Source: Blastococcus sp. URHD0036
GTDB taxonomy: Bacteria; Actinomycetota; Actinomycetes; Mycobacteriales; Geodermatophilaceae
Direction of reading: 5' to 3'
Assembly: GCF_000701365.1 (NCBI RefSeq)
Contig: NZ_JNIK01000006.1
Coordinates: 62,001 to 126,000, forward strand
DNA: 64,000 nucleotides
Below the pieces are notes generated by a model. It was not told the origin of the DNA and did not search any database. It saw only the letters and a list, made by a program, of their open reading frames with translations. Each line of letters starts with the position of its first letter. The first letter of the stretch is position 1. The position numbers were made by a program, and so were the translations under genes. Positions 31,096-39,834 of the stretch are shown in pieces.

Positions 31096-31959
31096 ATGAT
31101 CGTCGTCACCGGAGCAACGGGCGCCCTGAACGGGGCGACCGTCGACCACCTGATGGACCGGCTGCCGGCGCGCGACATCGCGGTCGCCGTCCGGGACGTG
31201 TCCCGCGCCGACCGGTTCGCCGCCCGGGGCGTGGAGGTCCGCCGTGGCGACTACGCGGACCCGGCGACCCTCGCCGATGCCTTCCGGGGCGCCGACCAGG
31301 TGCTGCTGGTCTCCGCCAGCGACCCGGGGGCCGACGCCGTGGCCCTGCACCGCACCGCCATCGAGGCAGCCGTCGACGCCGGGGCCGGACGGATCCTCTA
31401 CACCAGCCACCAGGGTGCGGCCGCCGACAGCCCGTTCGGCCCGGCGCGCGACCACGCCGCCACCGAGCAGGTGCTCGCCGGCTCCGGGGTCGCGTGGACG
31501 GCGCTGCGCAACGGCTTCTACGCCCATTCCCTCGGCTGGCTCACCGGGCCCTGGCGCGAGACCGGCCGCATCGTCGTGCCGGCCGACGGGCCGGTGTCCT
31601 GGACGGCGCGGGAGGACGCCGCGGAGGCAGCCGCCGCCGTCCTCACCTCCGACGGCGCGTTCGACGGGCCGGTGACGCTCACCGCAGGAACTGCACCGAC
31701 GTTCGCGGAGATCGCCGAGATCGCCTCGGACCTGTCAGGGCAGCGGATCGAGTGCGAGGTCGTGGAACCCGAGGAGTGGGTCACCGGCGCGGTCGCCGCG
31801 GGCCAGTCGGAGTTCCTCGCCCGCTTCACCCTCGGGATCCACCTGGCCGCGCGCGACGGCTTCTTCGCCGGCGTCGACCCACTGCTCGGCGACCTCCTCC
31901 GGCGAGAGCCGCGGACGGTCCGGGACGTCCTGGCCGGAGCGGTTCCCGCGACCCCCTGA
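31096..31959 (+). CDS. NmrA-like NAD(P)H-binding oxidoreductase/regulator
   Basis: A 287-residue atypical short-chain dehydrogenase of the NmrA/QorB group: [19 protein letters not shown] (dinucleotide-binding glycines), [37 protein letters not shown] and [14 protein letters not shown]. QorB-type members reduce quinones with NADPH; NmrA members sense the dinucleotide. Strong GAGGAG ahead of the ATG. Under a TetR-type divergent regulator, it is probably induced by a small electrophile. Confidence 0.88.
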   Translation: MIVVTGATGALNGATVDHLMDRLPARDIAVAVRDVSRADRFAARGVEVRRGDYADPATLADAFRGADQVLLVSASDPGADAVALHRTAIEAAVDAGAGRILYTSHQGAAADSPFGPARDHAATEQVLAGSGVAWTALRNGFYAHSLGWLTGPWRETGRIVVPADGPVSWTAREDAAEAAAAVLTSDGAFDGPVTLTAGTAPTFAEIAEIASDLSGQRIECEVVEPEEWVTGAVAAGQSEFLARFTLGIHLAARDGFFAGVDPLLGDLLRREPRTVRDVLAGAVPATP

Positions 31960-31974
31960 CGAGTCCGGGCGAGG

Positions 31975-34092
31975 TCAGGCGCCCGGGACCGGCGGCACGT
32001 GCGTCGAGCCGGCCTCGGGCGGACGCGGGCGGTCCTCCGGGTGCAGCCGGACGGCGACCAGGGCGACGTCGTCGGCGACGCCGTGCGGCCGCAGGCGGGC
32101 GAGCAGCCCGTCGCAGAGCTCGGCCAGCGGCCGGTCGCCCAGGTCGGCCAGCGCCTCGCGCAGCGCCGCGATGCCCTCGTCGAGCCCCTGGTCCCGGGCC
32201 TCGACCAGGCCGTCGGTGTAGAGCAGCACGGTCGCCGGCCGGTCGATCGTGACCTCGGAGTCGGTGCGCCGCGCCGCGGGGTCGACCCCGAGCATCAGTT
32301 CCGCCCGCGACCGGGACAGCTCCTCGACGACGCCGTCCCCGCGCAGCAGCAGCGGCGGCGGGTGCCCGGCGTTGGACCACCGCAGCGTCGTCGTCCCCGC
32401 CGCGCGCTGCTCGGGGGACTGCTCGATGCGGGCCACGATCGCGGTGGCCATCGTGTGCATCTCCAGCCCGTGGACGGCGACGTCGAGGTCGGTGAGCACG
32501 GTGGCCGGCGTCGCTCCCTCGCGGAACGCGATCCCCCGCACGAGGCCGCGCAGCTGGCCCATCGCGGCGGCCGCGGCGATGTCGTGGCCCACGACGTCGC
32601 CGATGACCAGCACCGTGGCGCCGCCGGGCTGGAGGAAGGCGTCGTACCAGTCGCCGCCGACCTGCGCGGCCTCCACGGCCGGCAGGTAGCGGACGACGAC
32701 CTCGGCGTGGTCCGGTCGCGGCGGCGCGGTGAGCATGCTGCGCTGCAGCTCCTCGGCCAGCCGGCGCTGCTGGTCGTGCAGGCGGGCGTTGTCCAGGGCG
32801 AGCGCCACGCGCTCGGCGACCTCGCGGGCCGCGGCGACGTCCGCGTCGTCCGCCGGGCGGCGGCCCGCTCCGCGGTACAGGCTCAGCGCGCCGAGGGTCC
32901 GGCCGTGCGCGGTCATGGGCAGCGTGAGGGCGGTGCGCGGTGCGAGCCGGTCGAAGACGTCGCGCACCTCGCCGGCCGGAAGCGTCGGGCGGATCGCCGC
33001 CGGGACGTCGTCCACGCGCAGCGCCTGGCCGGAGGCCAGCGACCGCAGCACGGGAGCGTCGTCCTGCACCGACGACAGGCGCAGCTCGGCGTACCGGACC
33101 GTCGCCGCGCGCTGCGCGGGGTCGGCGTGCCAGCTGGCGACGTCGTGCAGGCGGCCGTCCTCGTCGATGAGGGTGGCGATCGCCCAGTCGGCGAAGACGG
33201 GCACGACCGCCTCGGTGACCCGCTGGAGCGCCGCGCGCTGGTCCTGCACCCGGCCGAGCTGTTCCACCATCGCCGCGCTGATCTCGGCGATGGCGCGCAG
33301 CCGGCCGGCGGCCTCGCGCGCCCTGTCCTCGGCGCGGCGGCGCTCGGTGACGTCCAGGAAGTAGACCGACAGCCCGTCGGGGCTCGGCCACGCCCGGACC
33401 TCATACCAGGCGTCCAGCGGTGCGGGGTAGTACGCCTCGAAGACCCGGACCTCACCCGTCGTCACGGCGCCGCGGTAGTGGGTCTCGAAGGCGCTGTCGA
33501 CCGCGTGCGGGAACAGCTCCCAGATGTCGCCGCCGACCATCTCGGAGCGAGTGCGCTGGAGCACCTGCTCGGCCCGGCGGTTGACGTAGGAGAACCGCCA
33601 CTCCCGGTCCAGGGAGAAGAACGCCTCGTTCATCGCCTCGAGCACCCGGGCGACGTGCAGGTCGGCGGCGCGGGCGCTGGTGGTGTCGTAGGCGGCGCCC
33701 AGCAGCCGCACGGCGGCGCCGCTCTCGTCGCACAGGGCCCGTCCGCGGCCGCGCACCCAGCGGGTGTCCCCGCCGGGCAGGACCACCCGGAACTCGGCGT
33801 CGTAGGCGCCACAGGTCTCGACGGCCTGCTGCAGAGCGGCCGTGGTGGCGTCCCGGTCGTCGGGGTGCAGACGGCCGAGGAACGCCTCGATCCGCTCGTC
33901 CCACTCCTCGCGCGCGTAGCCGAAGAGCTCGACCAGCCGGTCGTCCCAGTCGAGCCGGCCGGAGACGAGGTCCCAGTCGAAGCTGCCGATGCCGGCCGCC
34001 TCGACGGCGAGCTCCAGGCGCAGCCGCTGGGCCGCGTCCGCGGTGCCCGGCGGGCCGTCCTGCGGTACCGGACGGGACGGGGGCGGTCTCAC
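31975..34092 (-). CDS. PAS-PAS-GAF SpoIIE-type serine phosphatase
   Basis: A 705-residue soluble signal protein. Two PAS domains (about 20-145 and 150-270; DLVSGRLDWDDRLVELFGY, EAFFSLDREWRFSYVNRRAEQVL), GAF (about 285-450) and a PP2C/SpoIIE phosphatase (about 465-690) with VGGDWYDAF, VIGDVVGHDIAAAA, WSNAGHPPPLLL and LLYTDGLVEARD including the metal-binding Asp/Gly residues. Such proteins dephosphorylate STAS anti-anti-sigma factors. No anti-sigma partner is adjacent. GTG at VRPPPSRPVP is the only start next to good coding sequence; no Shine-Dalgarno. Confidence 0.93.
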   Translation of the reverse strand: MRPPPSRPVPQDGPPGTADAAQRLRLELAVEAAGIGSFDWDLVSGRLDWDDRLVELFGYAREEWDERIEAFLGRLHPDDRDATTAALQQAVETCGAYDAEFRVVLPGGDTRWVRGRGRALCDESGAAVRLLGAAYDTTSARAADLHVARVLEAMNEAFFSLDREWRFSYVNRRAEQVLQRTRSEMVGGDIWELFPHAVDSAFETHYRGAVTTGEVRVFEAYYPAPLDAWYEVRAWPSPDGLSVYFLDVTERRRAEDRAREAAGRLRAIAEISAAMVEQLGRVQDQRAALQRVTEAVVPVFADWAIATLIDEDGRLHDVASWHADPAQRAATVRYAELRLSSVQDDAPVLRSLASGQALRVDDVPAAIRPTLPAGEVRDVFDRLAPRTALTLPMTAHGRTLGALSLYRGAGRRPADDADVAAAREVAERVALALDNARLHDQQRRLAEELQRSMLTAPPRPDHAEVVVRYLPAVEAAQVGGDWYDAFLQPGGATVLVIGDVVGHDIAAAAAMGQLRGLVRGIAFREGATPATVLTDLDVAVHGLEMHTMATAIVARIEQSPEQRAAGTTTLRWSNAGHPPPLLLRGDGVVEELSRSRAELMLGVDPAARRTDSEVTIDRPATVLLYTDGLVEARDQGLDEGIAALREALADLGDRPLAELCDGLLARLRPHGVADDVALVAVRLHPEDRPRPPEAGSTHVPPVPGA

Positions 34093-34803
34093 CGCGATGC
34101 GCCCGGCCCGTTCATCCCGTTCTTTCTCCCACAGCGGGCCTGCTCCGGCCAGCCGGTGTGCGGCAGGACACCGGCCGCGGCGGCCGGCCACGCCGGCGGC
34201 CCGAGGCCGGGGACGACGACGGCGGGCGCCGCCCGGGAGACCCGATCGCTGCTGTGGATCGGGGTCCCGGACGAGCGCCCGCCAGGGGTTGTCGATGCGG
34301 ACGGACCGGGTCCGTCCGCGGCCGCCGCCCGTTCGCCGTCCAGGAGCACCGGGGCCCACCACCGGAGCGGACGGCGACCGGTCTGCGACGAGTCCTCGTC
34401 TCCCTCGCGGACCGCGCGTCGCCTGCCGGCCAGGTCGGAGCCGGTCGGAGACCCGATCACGGGCACCGGCTGGACCTGTGGGCCACTCCGCGGACCGGTC
34501 CCGCGTCGCCTGCCTGCTCGCACCGCGGTCCGTCTGCGCCTCCCTGGAGGGTCCGCTCGCCGCTGCTCGGGAGCAGGGTCGGCGGGAGGTCGAGGCGCGT
34601 ACGTACTGCGGTGCGGTCTGGCGGGCGGTGCGGGCGTGCACCGTCGGGAGTGGGCCGGGGGCGCCTGGCGGACGGCCAGGGGGGAGCTGAGGAGTCGGCG
34701 ACGCGGGTCGACGGTCGCGGCCGCGGGATGCGGCCGGTTTCCGGCGGTGCGGTGCCTGGAGGACGGCGGCCGGGGTCGGCCGGATGTGCTGTGCCGGAGC
34801 GGG
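34093..34803. other. 711-bp stretch without a convincing gene
   Basis: Open frames here on both strands have arginine- and proline-rich translations, weak third-position G/C preference and no homology I recognise. The minus-strand frame that ends in GTGA at the phosphatase start was considered and not accepted. The region contains one 23-bp perfect palindrome (34297-34319). It could be a long leader or a decayed gene. Confidence 0.5.
34297..34319. promoter_or_regulatory. 23-bp palindrome upstream of the SpoIIE-type phosphatase gene
   Basis: GCGGACGGACC and its exact complement flank a single central G. It is about 205 bp upstream of the phosphatase start, in otherwise featureless DNA. Operator or hairpin; which is unknown. 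Confidence 0.45.
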
Positions 34804-35736
34804 TCAGGGAGGCGAGCCCCGGACCCGGCACGCGGGCGGATCGCCGCGTGTCCGGGCGCGGCCCGGGCTGCGCGCGCAGGCCCGGACGCCGGGTTCTCGG
34901 ACCGGCCAGCCGGACGGCGCTGGCAGTGCGGGGCAGGGCTCCGGTCGGACGGCGGGCCATCCGGTGAGCTCCGATGCCCGAGGCTGCGACGCCCGGGGAG
35001 GCCGGGCCGCAGCCCGGGAGAGGGAACCGGCCGCCCGGAGGTGGAGGGCCGGAGAGAGCGCCGCGGCGGGGGAAGACGCCGCGGGCTTGATCGTGGGGGT
35101 GCTGGGCAGTGCGGTCAGCCGCACCACCCCGGAGCTCGCCGGGCGGACCGGGAGCCGGGCGGAGTAGACGCGCGGCGGAGGCGGCGCGTTCCAGGCGAGG
35201 TGCTGACCGTCGGCACCGGCGCCCCAGAGGGCCAGGCGCCGGACCTGCCGGCGGAGCCGCCCGGCCGCGGCCGCCCGCAGCGAGGGCCGCGGCGGGCCGG
35301 CCACCGTGGGCACGGACACCGGGGCCGGGGCGGTCCTCGGGCGCGGACGGTTCCAGGCCAGGTGCTCGCCCTCCGGGCCGGCGCCCCACAGGGCCAGGCG
35401 CCGGACCAGCCCGGGCTGCGGGGCGGGAAGGGCCGGCGGCGCGACGGGTGCCGGTGCGTCCGCGAGGTCCCGCCGCCACATCACCGGCGCCGGGGCGGTC
35501 GCCCGCACGGGGACCGGCTGCGCGGTCGGCCGCAGGCGCGGGGCGGGGACCGGCCGGGCCGGCTGCCGCAGCCGCTGACCGCGGGCGCCCGCCGAGGTGT
35601 GCAGGACCGCGCGGCGGGGACGGGACCGCCCCGCCGAGGGAAGCGCGTCGGCGCGCTCGAGCACGGTGAGCAGGCCGCTCAGCGTGTGCTCGTCGGAGGA
35701 CGACGACGAGGACCGGGGGGTCCGTCCGTTCGTCAT
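34804..35736 (-). CDS. Unrecognised 310-residue protein with a duplicated Trp-rich motif
   Basis: No family recognised. GAGGAGGCGAC immediately precedes the ATG, the strongest ribosome site in the area. The start (TNGRTPRSSSSSSDEHTLSGLLTVLERADALP) looks like a folded short segment. Two copies of RRLALWGAGxxGxHLAWN follow (about residues 110-128 and 164-182), separated by Pro/Ala linker. After about residue 220 the chain is Ser/Ala/Pro/Arg-rich and could be disordered or result from a frameshift. No transmembrane segment or signal peptide is evident. Genus-specific protein is likely; the downstream end is the least sure part. Confidence 0.6.
   Translation of the reverse strand: MTNGRTPRSSSSSSDEHTLSGLLTVLERADALPSAGRSRPRRAVLHTSAGARGQRLRQPARPVPAPRLRPTAQPVPVRATAPAPVMWRRDLADAPAPVAPPALPAPQPGLVRRLALWGAGPEGEHLAWNRPRPRTAPAPVSVPTVAGPPRPSLRAAAAGRLRRQVRRLALWGAGADGQHLAWNAPPPPRVYSARLPVRPASSGVVRLTALPSTPTIKPAASSPAAALSPALHLRAAGSLSRAAARPPRASQPRASELTGWPAVRPEPCPALPAPSGWPVREPGVRACARSPGRARTRGDPPACRVRGSPP
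35191..35409 (-). repeat. Two 57-bp direct repeats inside the unrecognised gene
   Basis: 35191-35247 and 35353-35409, 162 bp apart (54 codons), so both stay in frame. They encode the two copies of the RRLALWGAG...HLAWN motif. Third-position differences (for example CTCTGG versus CTGTGG contexts) suggest an old duplication kept at protein level. Confidence 0.8.
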
Positions 35737-36063
35737 GTCGCCTCCTCACGTAGTGGCCGCGGCAGCGGGGGAAGGTGCCGCGGACAAGGAGAAAGGTAGG
35801 CAGCGGGGCCCTGCGGAACGGCCCGTCGGGACACCCCTCCCGGAGCGCGTGACCGAACCGTTGCGGGGGTCGCCGGAACGGTTCGGCGACCCCTCCTCCG
35901 CACCGGTCGCTTGTCGACAAGCAGCGGTTCCCCGAGCGTGGAACGGTCCGTCCGGGGGTGCGGTCATCCCGGCGACACGGACGACGCGCGGGCGTGTCGG
36001 CCGGACGAGGGACGTCCCCGCGCCCCGGTTGCCGGACGTCGTCGGGCTCCTGAGACTCGATCG
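35737..36063. other. 327-bp intergenic region with several palindromes
   Basis: No gene seen. Holds the promoters of two divergent genes. CCGAACCGTT pairs with AACGGTTCGG, interleaved with GGGGTCGCCG/CGGCGACCCC (about 35842-35892). GCTTGTCGACAAGC (35909-35922) is a perfect 14-bp palindrome that fits the TNGTNNNACNA operator style of FadR-type GntR regulators. Confidence 0.55.
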
Positions 36064-37419
36064 GTGACCCAGCGCCCGGACACCTCTGCGCCGCCCGCCG
36101 CTCCCGAAGCGGAGCCCGACACGCGCCTGAAGCGGTCGGTCGGCGGCCGACTGCTCTACCTCTTCATCCTCGGCGACGTCCTCGGCGCGGGGGTGTACGC
36201 CCTGGTGGGCGAGGTGGCCGGGGAGGTCGGCGGCGCGATCTGGGTGCCGCTGCTCGTCGCGCTGCTGCTCTCCCTGCTGACGGCGGCGTCCTACGCCGAG
36301 CTGGTGACGAAGTACCCGAGTGCCGGCGGCTCGGCGGTCTTCGCGGAGAAGGCGTTCCGGCGGCCGGAGATCGCCTTCCTCGTCGGGTTCTGCATGCTCG
36401 CGGCCGGCGTGACCAGCGCGGCCGGGCTCGCGCTGGCCTTCGCCGGCGACTACCTCGGGGTCTTCCTCGACGTCCCGGCGGTCCCGGCGGCGCTGGTGTT
36501 CCTCGCCCTGGTGGCGGCGCTCAACGCCCGCGGCATCCAGGAGTCGCTGCGGGCGAACATGGTCATGACGCTGGTCGAGTCCTCGGGCCTGGTGCTGATC
36601 GTGGTGCTGGGGGCGCTGGTGCTCGGCCGCGGGGACGGCAACGTCGGCCGGGTCACCGAGTTCCCCGAGGGGACGTCGATGGCGTCGGCGGTGCTGGCCG
36701 CCGCGGTCCTGGCCTACTACTCGTTCGTCGGGTTCGAGACCTCCGCCAACGTGGCCGAGGAGGTCCGCGACGTGCGCCGGGTCTACCCGAGGGCGCTGTT
36801 CGGCGCGCTGCTGACCGCCGGGGTGCTGTACGTCCTGGTGGGGCTGGCCGCCTCCGTCGTCGTCGACCCGGGGCAGCTGGCCGGCTCCAGCGGCCCGCTG
36901 CTGGAGGTGGTGCGCGCCGCCGACGTCGGGGTCCCCGACCGGCTGTTCAGCGCCGTCGCCCTGGTCGCGGTGGCCAACGGCGCACTGCTCACGATGATCA
37001 TGGCGAGCCGGATGGCCTTCGGGCTGGCCGAGCAACGGCTGCTGCCGGCGGCGCTGGGCCGGGTGCTGCCGAACCGGCGGACGCCGTGGGTCGCCATCGT
37101 CGTCACCACCGCGGTGGCGATGGTGCTCACCGCGACCGGCGACCTGGCGGCGCTGGCCAACACCGTCGTCCTCCTGCTGCTCCTGGTGTTCCTCAGCACC
37201 AACACCGCCGTCCTGGTGCTTCGTCGCGACCGGGTGGCGGCCGACCACTTCCGCGCCCCGGTCGTGCTGCCCTGGCTCGCGATCGCCTCGTGCGTCCTGC
37301 TGCTCACCCGGCAGACCGCGGAGACCTGGCTGCGCGCGGCCGTGCTGCTGGCGATCGGCCTGGTGCTGTACCTGCTCAGCCGGCTGGCCACCCGCCGGGA
37401 GGAGCGGACGGCCGCGTGA
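36064..37419 (+). CDS. APC-superfamily amino-acid permease
   Basis: A 451-residue membrane protein with about 12 helices. Helix 1 is LYLFILGDVLGAGVYALVGEVAG with the unwound Gly motif for the substrate amino group; ELVTKYPSAGGSAVFAEKAF and AYYSFVGFETSANVAEEVRD are APC signatures. Substrate unknown (probably a cationic or branched amino acid). The GTG at VTQRPDTS is chosen since upstream sequence is not coding-like. Its last four bases overlap the nucleoside hydrolase start. Confidence 0.9.
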   Translation: MTQRPDTSAPPAAPEAEPDTRLKRSVGGRLLYLFILGDVLGAGVYALVGEVAGEVGGAIWVPLLVALLLSLLTAASYAELVTKYPSAGGSAVFAEKAFRRPEIAFLVGFCMLAAGVTSAAGLALAFAGDYLGVFLDVPAVPAALVFLALVAALNARGIQESLRANMVMTLVESSGLVLIVVLGALVLGRGDGNVGRVTEFPEGTSMASAVLAAAVLAYYSFVGFETSANVAEEVRDVRRVYPRALFGALLTAGVLYVLVGLAASVVVDPGQLAGSSGPLLEVVRAADVGVPDRLFSAVALVAVANGALLTMIMASRMAFGLAEQRLLPAALGRVLPNRRTPWVAIVVTTAVAMVLTATGDLAALANTVVLLLLLVFLSTNTAVLVLRRDRVAADHFRAPVVLPWLAIASCVLLLTRQTAETWLRAAVLLAIGLVLYLLSRLATRREERTAA

Positions 37420-38387
37420 CCGAGGATGGCCCCGTGGAGCAGCCGACCCCCCTCGTGATCGACACGGACCCCGGCATCGACGACGCCGTGGCGATCCTGC
37501 TGGCGCTGGCCAGCCCGGAGGTGGACCTGCGCCTGGTGACCACCGTGCACGGCAACGTCGACCTCGAACAGACCACCGAGAACGCGCTGCGCGTCCTGCA
37601 CCTGGCCGGCCGGTCCGACGTGCCGGTGGCCGCCGGGGCACGCGGCCCGCTGGTGCACCCGCTGGCCGAGCGCGCCGGGCACGTGCACGGCGCCGCCGGC
37701 CTGGGCGGGGTGGAGCTGCCGCCCTCGCCGGCGTCGCTGGACCCGCGGCCGGCGGTGGTCGCCCTCGCCGAGCTGCTGACCTCCTCGGCGCAGCCGGTCA
37801 CGGTGGTGGCGATCGGCCCGCTGACCAACATCGCGCTGCTGCTGGCCGTCTTCCCGGAGGCCGCCGAGCGCATCGGGCGGCTGGTCGTCATGGGCGGGTC
37901 GGCCGGGGCCGGCGGGAACGTCACGGCGGCCGCGGAGTTCAACGCCTGGGCCGACCCCGAGGCCGCGCAGGCGGTGTTCTCCTCGACGGTGCCCACCGTG
38001 CTGGTCGGGCTGGACGTCACGCTGCCGACCGTGCTGGGCGCCGACGGCGTGGAGCGGTTCGCCGCGGCCGGCCCGCTCGGCGAGACGGCGGGCGCGATCC
38101 TGCGCCAGTACATGGACCACGCGCGCCGCACCTACGGGACGGCCGGCGTCGTGGTGCACGACGCGCTGGCCGTCACCGAGGCCGTCGTCCCGGGCACGCT
38201 GGGCACGGTGCCGCGGGACGTCGTCGTCGACACCGGGCTGGGCGTCACGCGCGGGCAGACACTGGTGGACCGGCGGCAGCCGTCGGGGTCGGCCACCGCC
38301 GTGCAGGTCGCGGAGCGGGTCGACAGCGCCGCGGCGGTGGAGTTGCTGGTCTCCCGGCTGGAGTCCTTCGCCGCCGCGCGCGGCTGA
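37416..38387 (+). CDS. Inosine-uridine-preferring nucleoside hydrolase family protein
   Basis: A 323-residue nucleoside hydrolase. The Ca-binding motif VIDTDPGIDDAVAILLAL is at residue 13-30, TTVHGNVDLEQTTENALRVL and VAIGPLTNIALLL are core blocks, VVMGGSAGAGGNVTAAAEFNAWADPEAA spans the active-site region, and the C-terminal VVVHDALAVTEAV supplies the catalytic His-Asp. It splits ribonucleosides into base and ribose, a salvage counterpart to the purine genes earlier. Coupled by GTGA to the permease, which may be a chance neighbour. Confidence 0.94.
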   Translation: MTEDGPVEQPTPLVIDTDPGIDDAVAILLALASPEVDLRLVTTVHGNVDLEQTTENALRVLHLAGRSDVPVAAGARGPLVHPLAERAGHVHGAAGLGGVELPPSPASLDPRPAVVALAELLTSSAQPVTVVAIGPLTNIALLLAVFPEAAERIGRLVVMGGSAGAGGNVTAAAEFNAWADPEAAQAVFSSTVPTVLVGLDVTLPTVLGADGVERFAAAGPLGETAGAILRQYMDHARRTYGTAGVVVHDALAVTEAVVPGTLGTVPRDVVVDTGLGVTRGQTLVDRRQPSGSATAVQVAERVDSAAAVELLVSRLESFAAARG

Positions 38388-38393
38388 GCCGCC

Positions 38394-39089
38394 CTACTCC
38401 TGGGTCTGCGGCTGGGTGGAGGCGACCACGCCGGCCGCGATGTCGCGCAGCTTGCGGTTGGAGCGCTGCGAGGCGCCGCGGAGGATCTCGAAGGCCTGCT
38501 CGGCGTCCACGCCCTGCTGGGCCATCAGCACGCCCTTGGCCTGCTCGATGACCGAGCGGGAGTCCATGGCGATCCGCATGTTGCGGGCCTGCTCGCCCAG
38601 CTGGTGGTGGGCCTCGGCGTTGGCGACCGCGACCGCGATCGCCTCGGCGACGTCGGTCCCGGCGGCCAGCGACTCGGGCGAGGCGAAGGCCCCCGGCTCC
38701 GACGAGTAGTTGTTGAGGGCGCCGATCACCCCGCCCTGGTACGGCAGGGGGACCGACAGCGAGCTGCGGACGCCGATGGCCGCCGTGCGCTCGACGTACG
38801 TCGGCCAGCGCTCCTCGGTGAGCATGTCGTCGATCCGGAGGACGACGCCGCCGCGACCGGCGTCGAGGCAGGGACCGGAGTCCTCCTCGTACTGGAGCTC
38901 GTCGGCGGCCAGGGCCATCTCGCCGTGGTACGCGGCGGTGTAGGCCTTGTCGCCCCGGAGCAGGGTGATGGACGTGGCCTCGCTGCCCGGGATCCCCGAG
39001 GTGGCGATCCCGGTGATCTCCTCGAGCACCTCGCCCAGCGACCGGTCGGCCAGGGCGACCCGGCTGAGGTCCCGCAACAACTGCTCCAT
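38394..39089 (-). CDS. GAF-ANTAR regulatory protein
   Basis: A 231-residue protein: GAF domain about 5-155 (SEATSITLLRGDKAYTAAYHGE, EEDSGPCLDAGRGG, GVRSSLSVPLPYQGGVIGALN) then an ANTAR RNA-binding domain (about 165-222) with SRSVIEQAKGVLMAQQGVDAEQAFEILRGASQRSNRKLRDIA. ANTAR proteins bind dual hairpins in transcripts to prevent termination. The inner ATG (MEQLLRDLS) is preferred to one 13 codons upstream. It converges on the nucleoside hydrolase gene with a 6-bp gap. Confidence 0.92.
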   Translation of the reverse strand: MEQLLRDLSRVALADRSLGEVLEEITGIATSGIPGSEATSITLLRGDKAYTAAYHGEMALAADELQYEEDSGPCLDAGRGGVVLRIDDMLTEERWPTYVERTAAIGVRSSLSVPLPYQGGVIGALNNYSSEPGAFASPESLAAGTDVAEAIAVAVANAEAHHQLGEQARNMRIAMDSRSVIEQAKGVLMAQQGVDAEQAFEILRGASQRSNRKLRDIAAGVVASTQPQTQE

Positions 39090-39239
39090 GCCGGCGAGTG
39101 TGCCCGAACCGGGGGGTCCGGTATGCATCCTCGGCCGAGTGGAAACCGGCCCTGCTGCTGCGAGACCGGCCGGCGTCGGTCAGGATGGGCCGACCAGAGC
39201 TCCGGCCGAGTCACGGCCGAGCAGACCCGAGGGGGAGCG

Positions 39240-39737
39240 ATGGGCCAGCAGGCGTGGCCGCACGCAGCGGTGCCCTCCGTGGCAGGCGACGTCTGGCACT
39301 GGCAGATCGAGGCCATGCACGTCATCTCCCGGGTGCGCTCGGACCTGCGGGCCCGCATCGCCCACCCGTCGGTCTCCTCCACCTCCACCGAGGACGCGCG
39401 GGACGGGCTGCTGCTGGTCTTCGAGGAGCTCGCCTCCAACGCGCTGCGGCACGGCGGCGGGGCGGTGCGGGCACTCGTGGTCGCCAACGACGAGGGCTGG
39501 CTGCTCGACCTCAGCGACGAGGCCCCCGAGAAGCCGCCGATCCCGGCGGTCGACCGCGATCCCTCCCTGGGCGGCATGGGTCTGCACCTGGTCGCCCAGC
39601 TGTCGGTCCAGTACGGCTGGGAGTGCCGCCCCGGCCGCAAGCACGTGTGGGCCCGGCTGCCCTCCGGCCTGCGCTCGGTGCAGACCGGCTCGGACTCGGT
39701 GCCCGAGCCCCGCTCCCCCCGCCTGCCCCAGGACTAG
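39240..39737 (+). CDS. RsbW-like ATP-binding protein (HATPase_c_2), paralog 2
   Basis: A 165-residue GHKL ATPase of the anti-sigma/serine-kinase group: [18 protein letters not shown] (N-box), WLLDLSDEAPEKPPIPAVDRDPSLGGMGLHLVAQLS (G1 to G2) and KHVWARLPSG. Close relative of the 29855-30277 product with a longer N-terminus. GGGGGAG precedes the ATG. It is divergent from the GAF-ANTAR gene across 150 bp, and an 80-bp palindromic repeat follows its stop. Confidence 0.87.
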   Translation: MGQQAWPHAAVPSVAGDVWHWQIEAMHVISRVRSDLRARIAHPSVSSTSTEDARDGLLLVFEELASNALRHGGGAVRALVVANDEGWLLDLSDEAPEKPPIPAVDRDPSLGGMGLHLVAQLSVQYGWECRPGRKHVWARLPSGLRSVQTGSDSVPEPRSPRLPQD

Positions 39738-39753
39738 CTCCTCCCCCGCCACG

Positions 39754-39833
39754 ATCAGGGAACCTGATCCCCGCGCGTCCTCCCCCACCGCAGACGGTGA
39801 GGGAGGACGCGCTGCGGTGAGGGAGGACGGCGG
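39754..39833. repeat. 80-bp palindromic element, copy 1
   Basis: Contains GATCAGG-GAA-CCTGATC, then a 12-bp inverted repeat GCGCGTCCTCCC/GGGAGGACGCGC, then a second direct copy of CGGTGAGGGAGGAC. Fills the gap between two converging genes, one base from the GTPase stop. Aligns without gaps to 59634-59713 at 67 of 80 positions. Confidence 0.8.
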
Positions 39834-39834
39834 G

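Noticed and set aside
34089-34523. Minus-strand frame of 144 codons ending in GTGA at the SpoIIE-type phosphatase start
   Set aside because: The GTGA overlap looks like coupling, but the translation has low complexity, no recognisable domain and no ribosome site.
34784-35167. Plus-strand frame opposite the unrecognised gene
   Set aside because: Arg/Gly/Ala-rich translation without motifs; the minus frame has a strong ribosome site and in-frame repeats.
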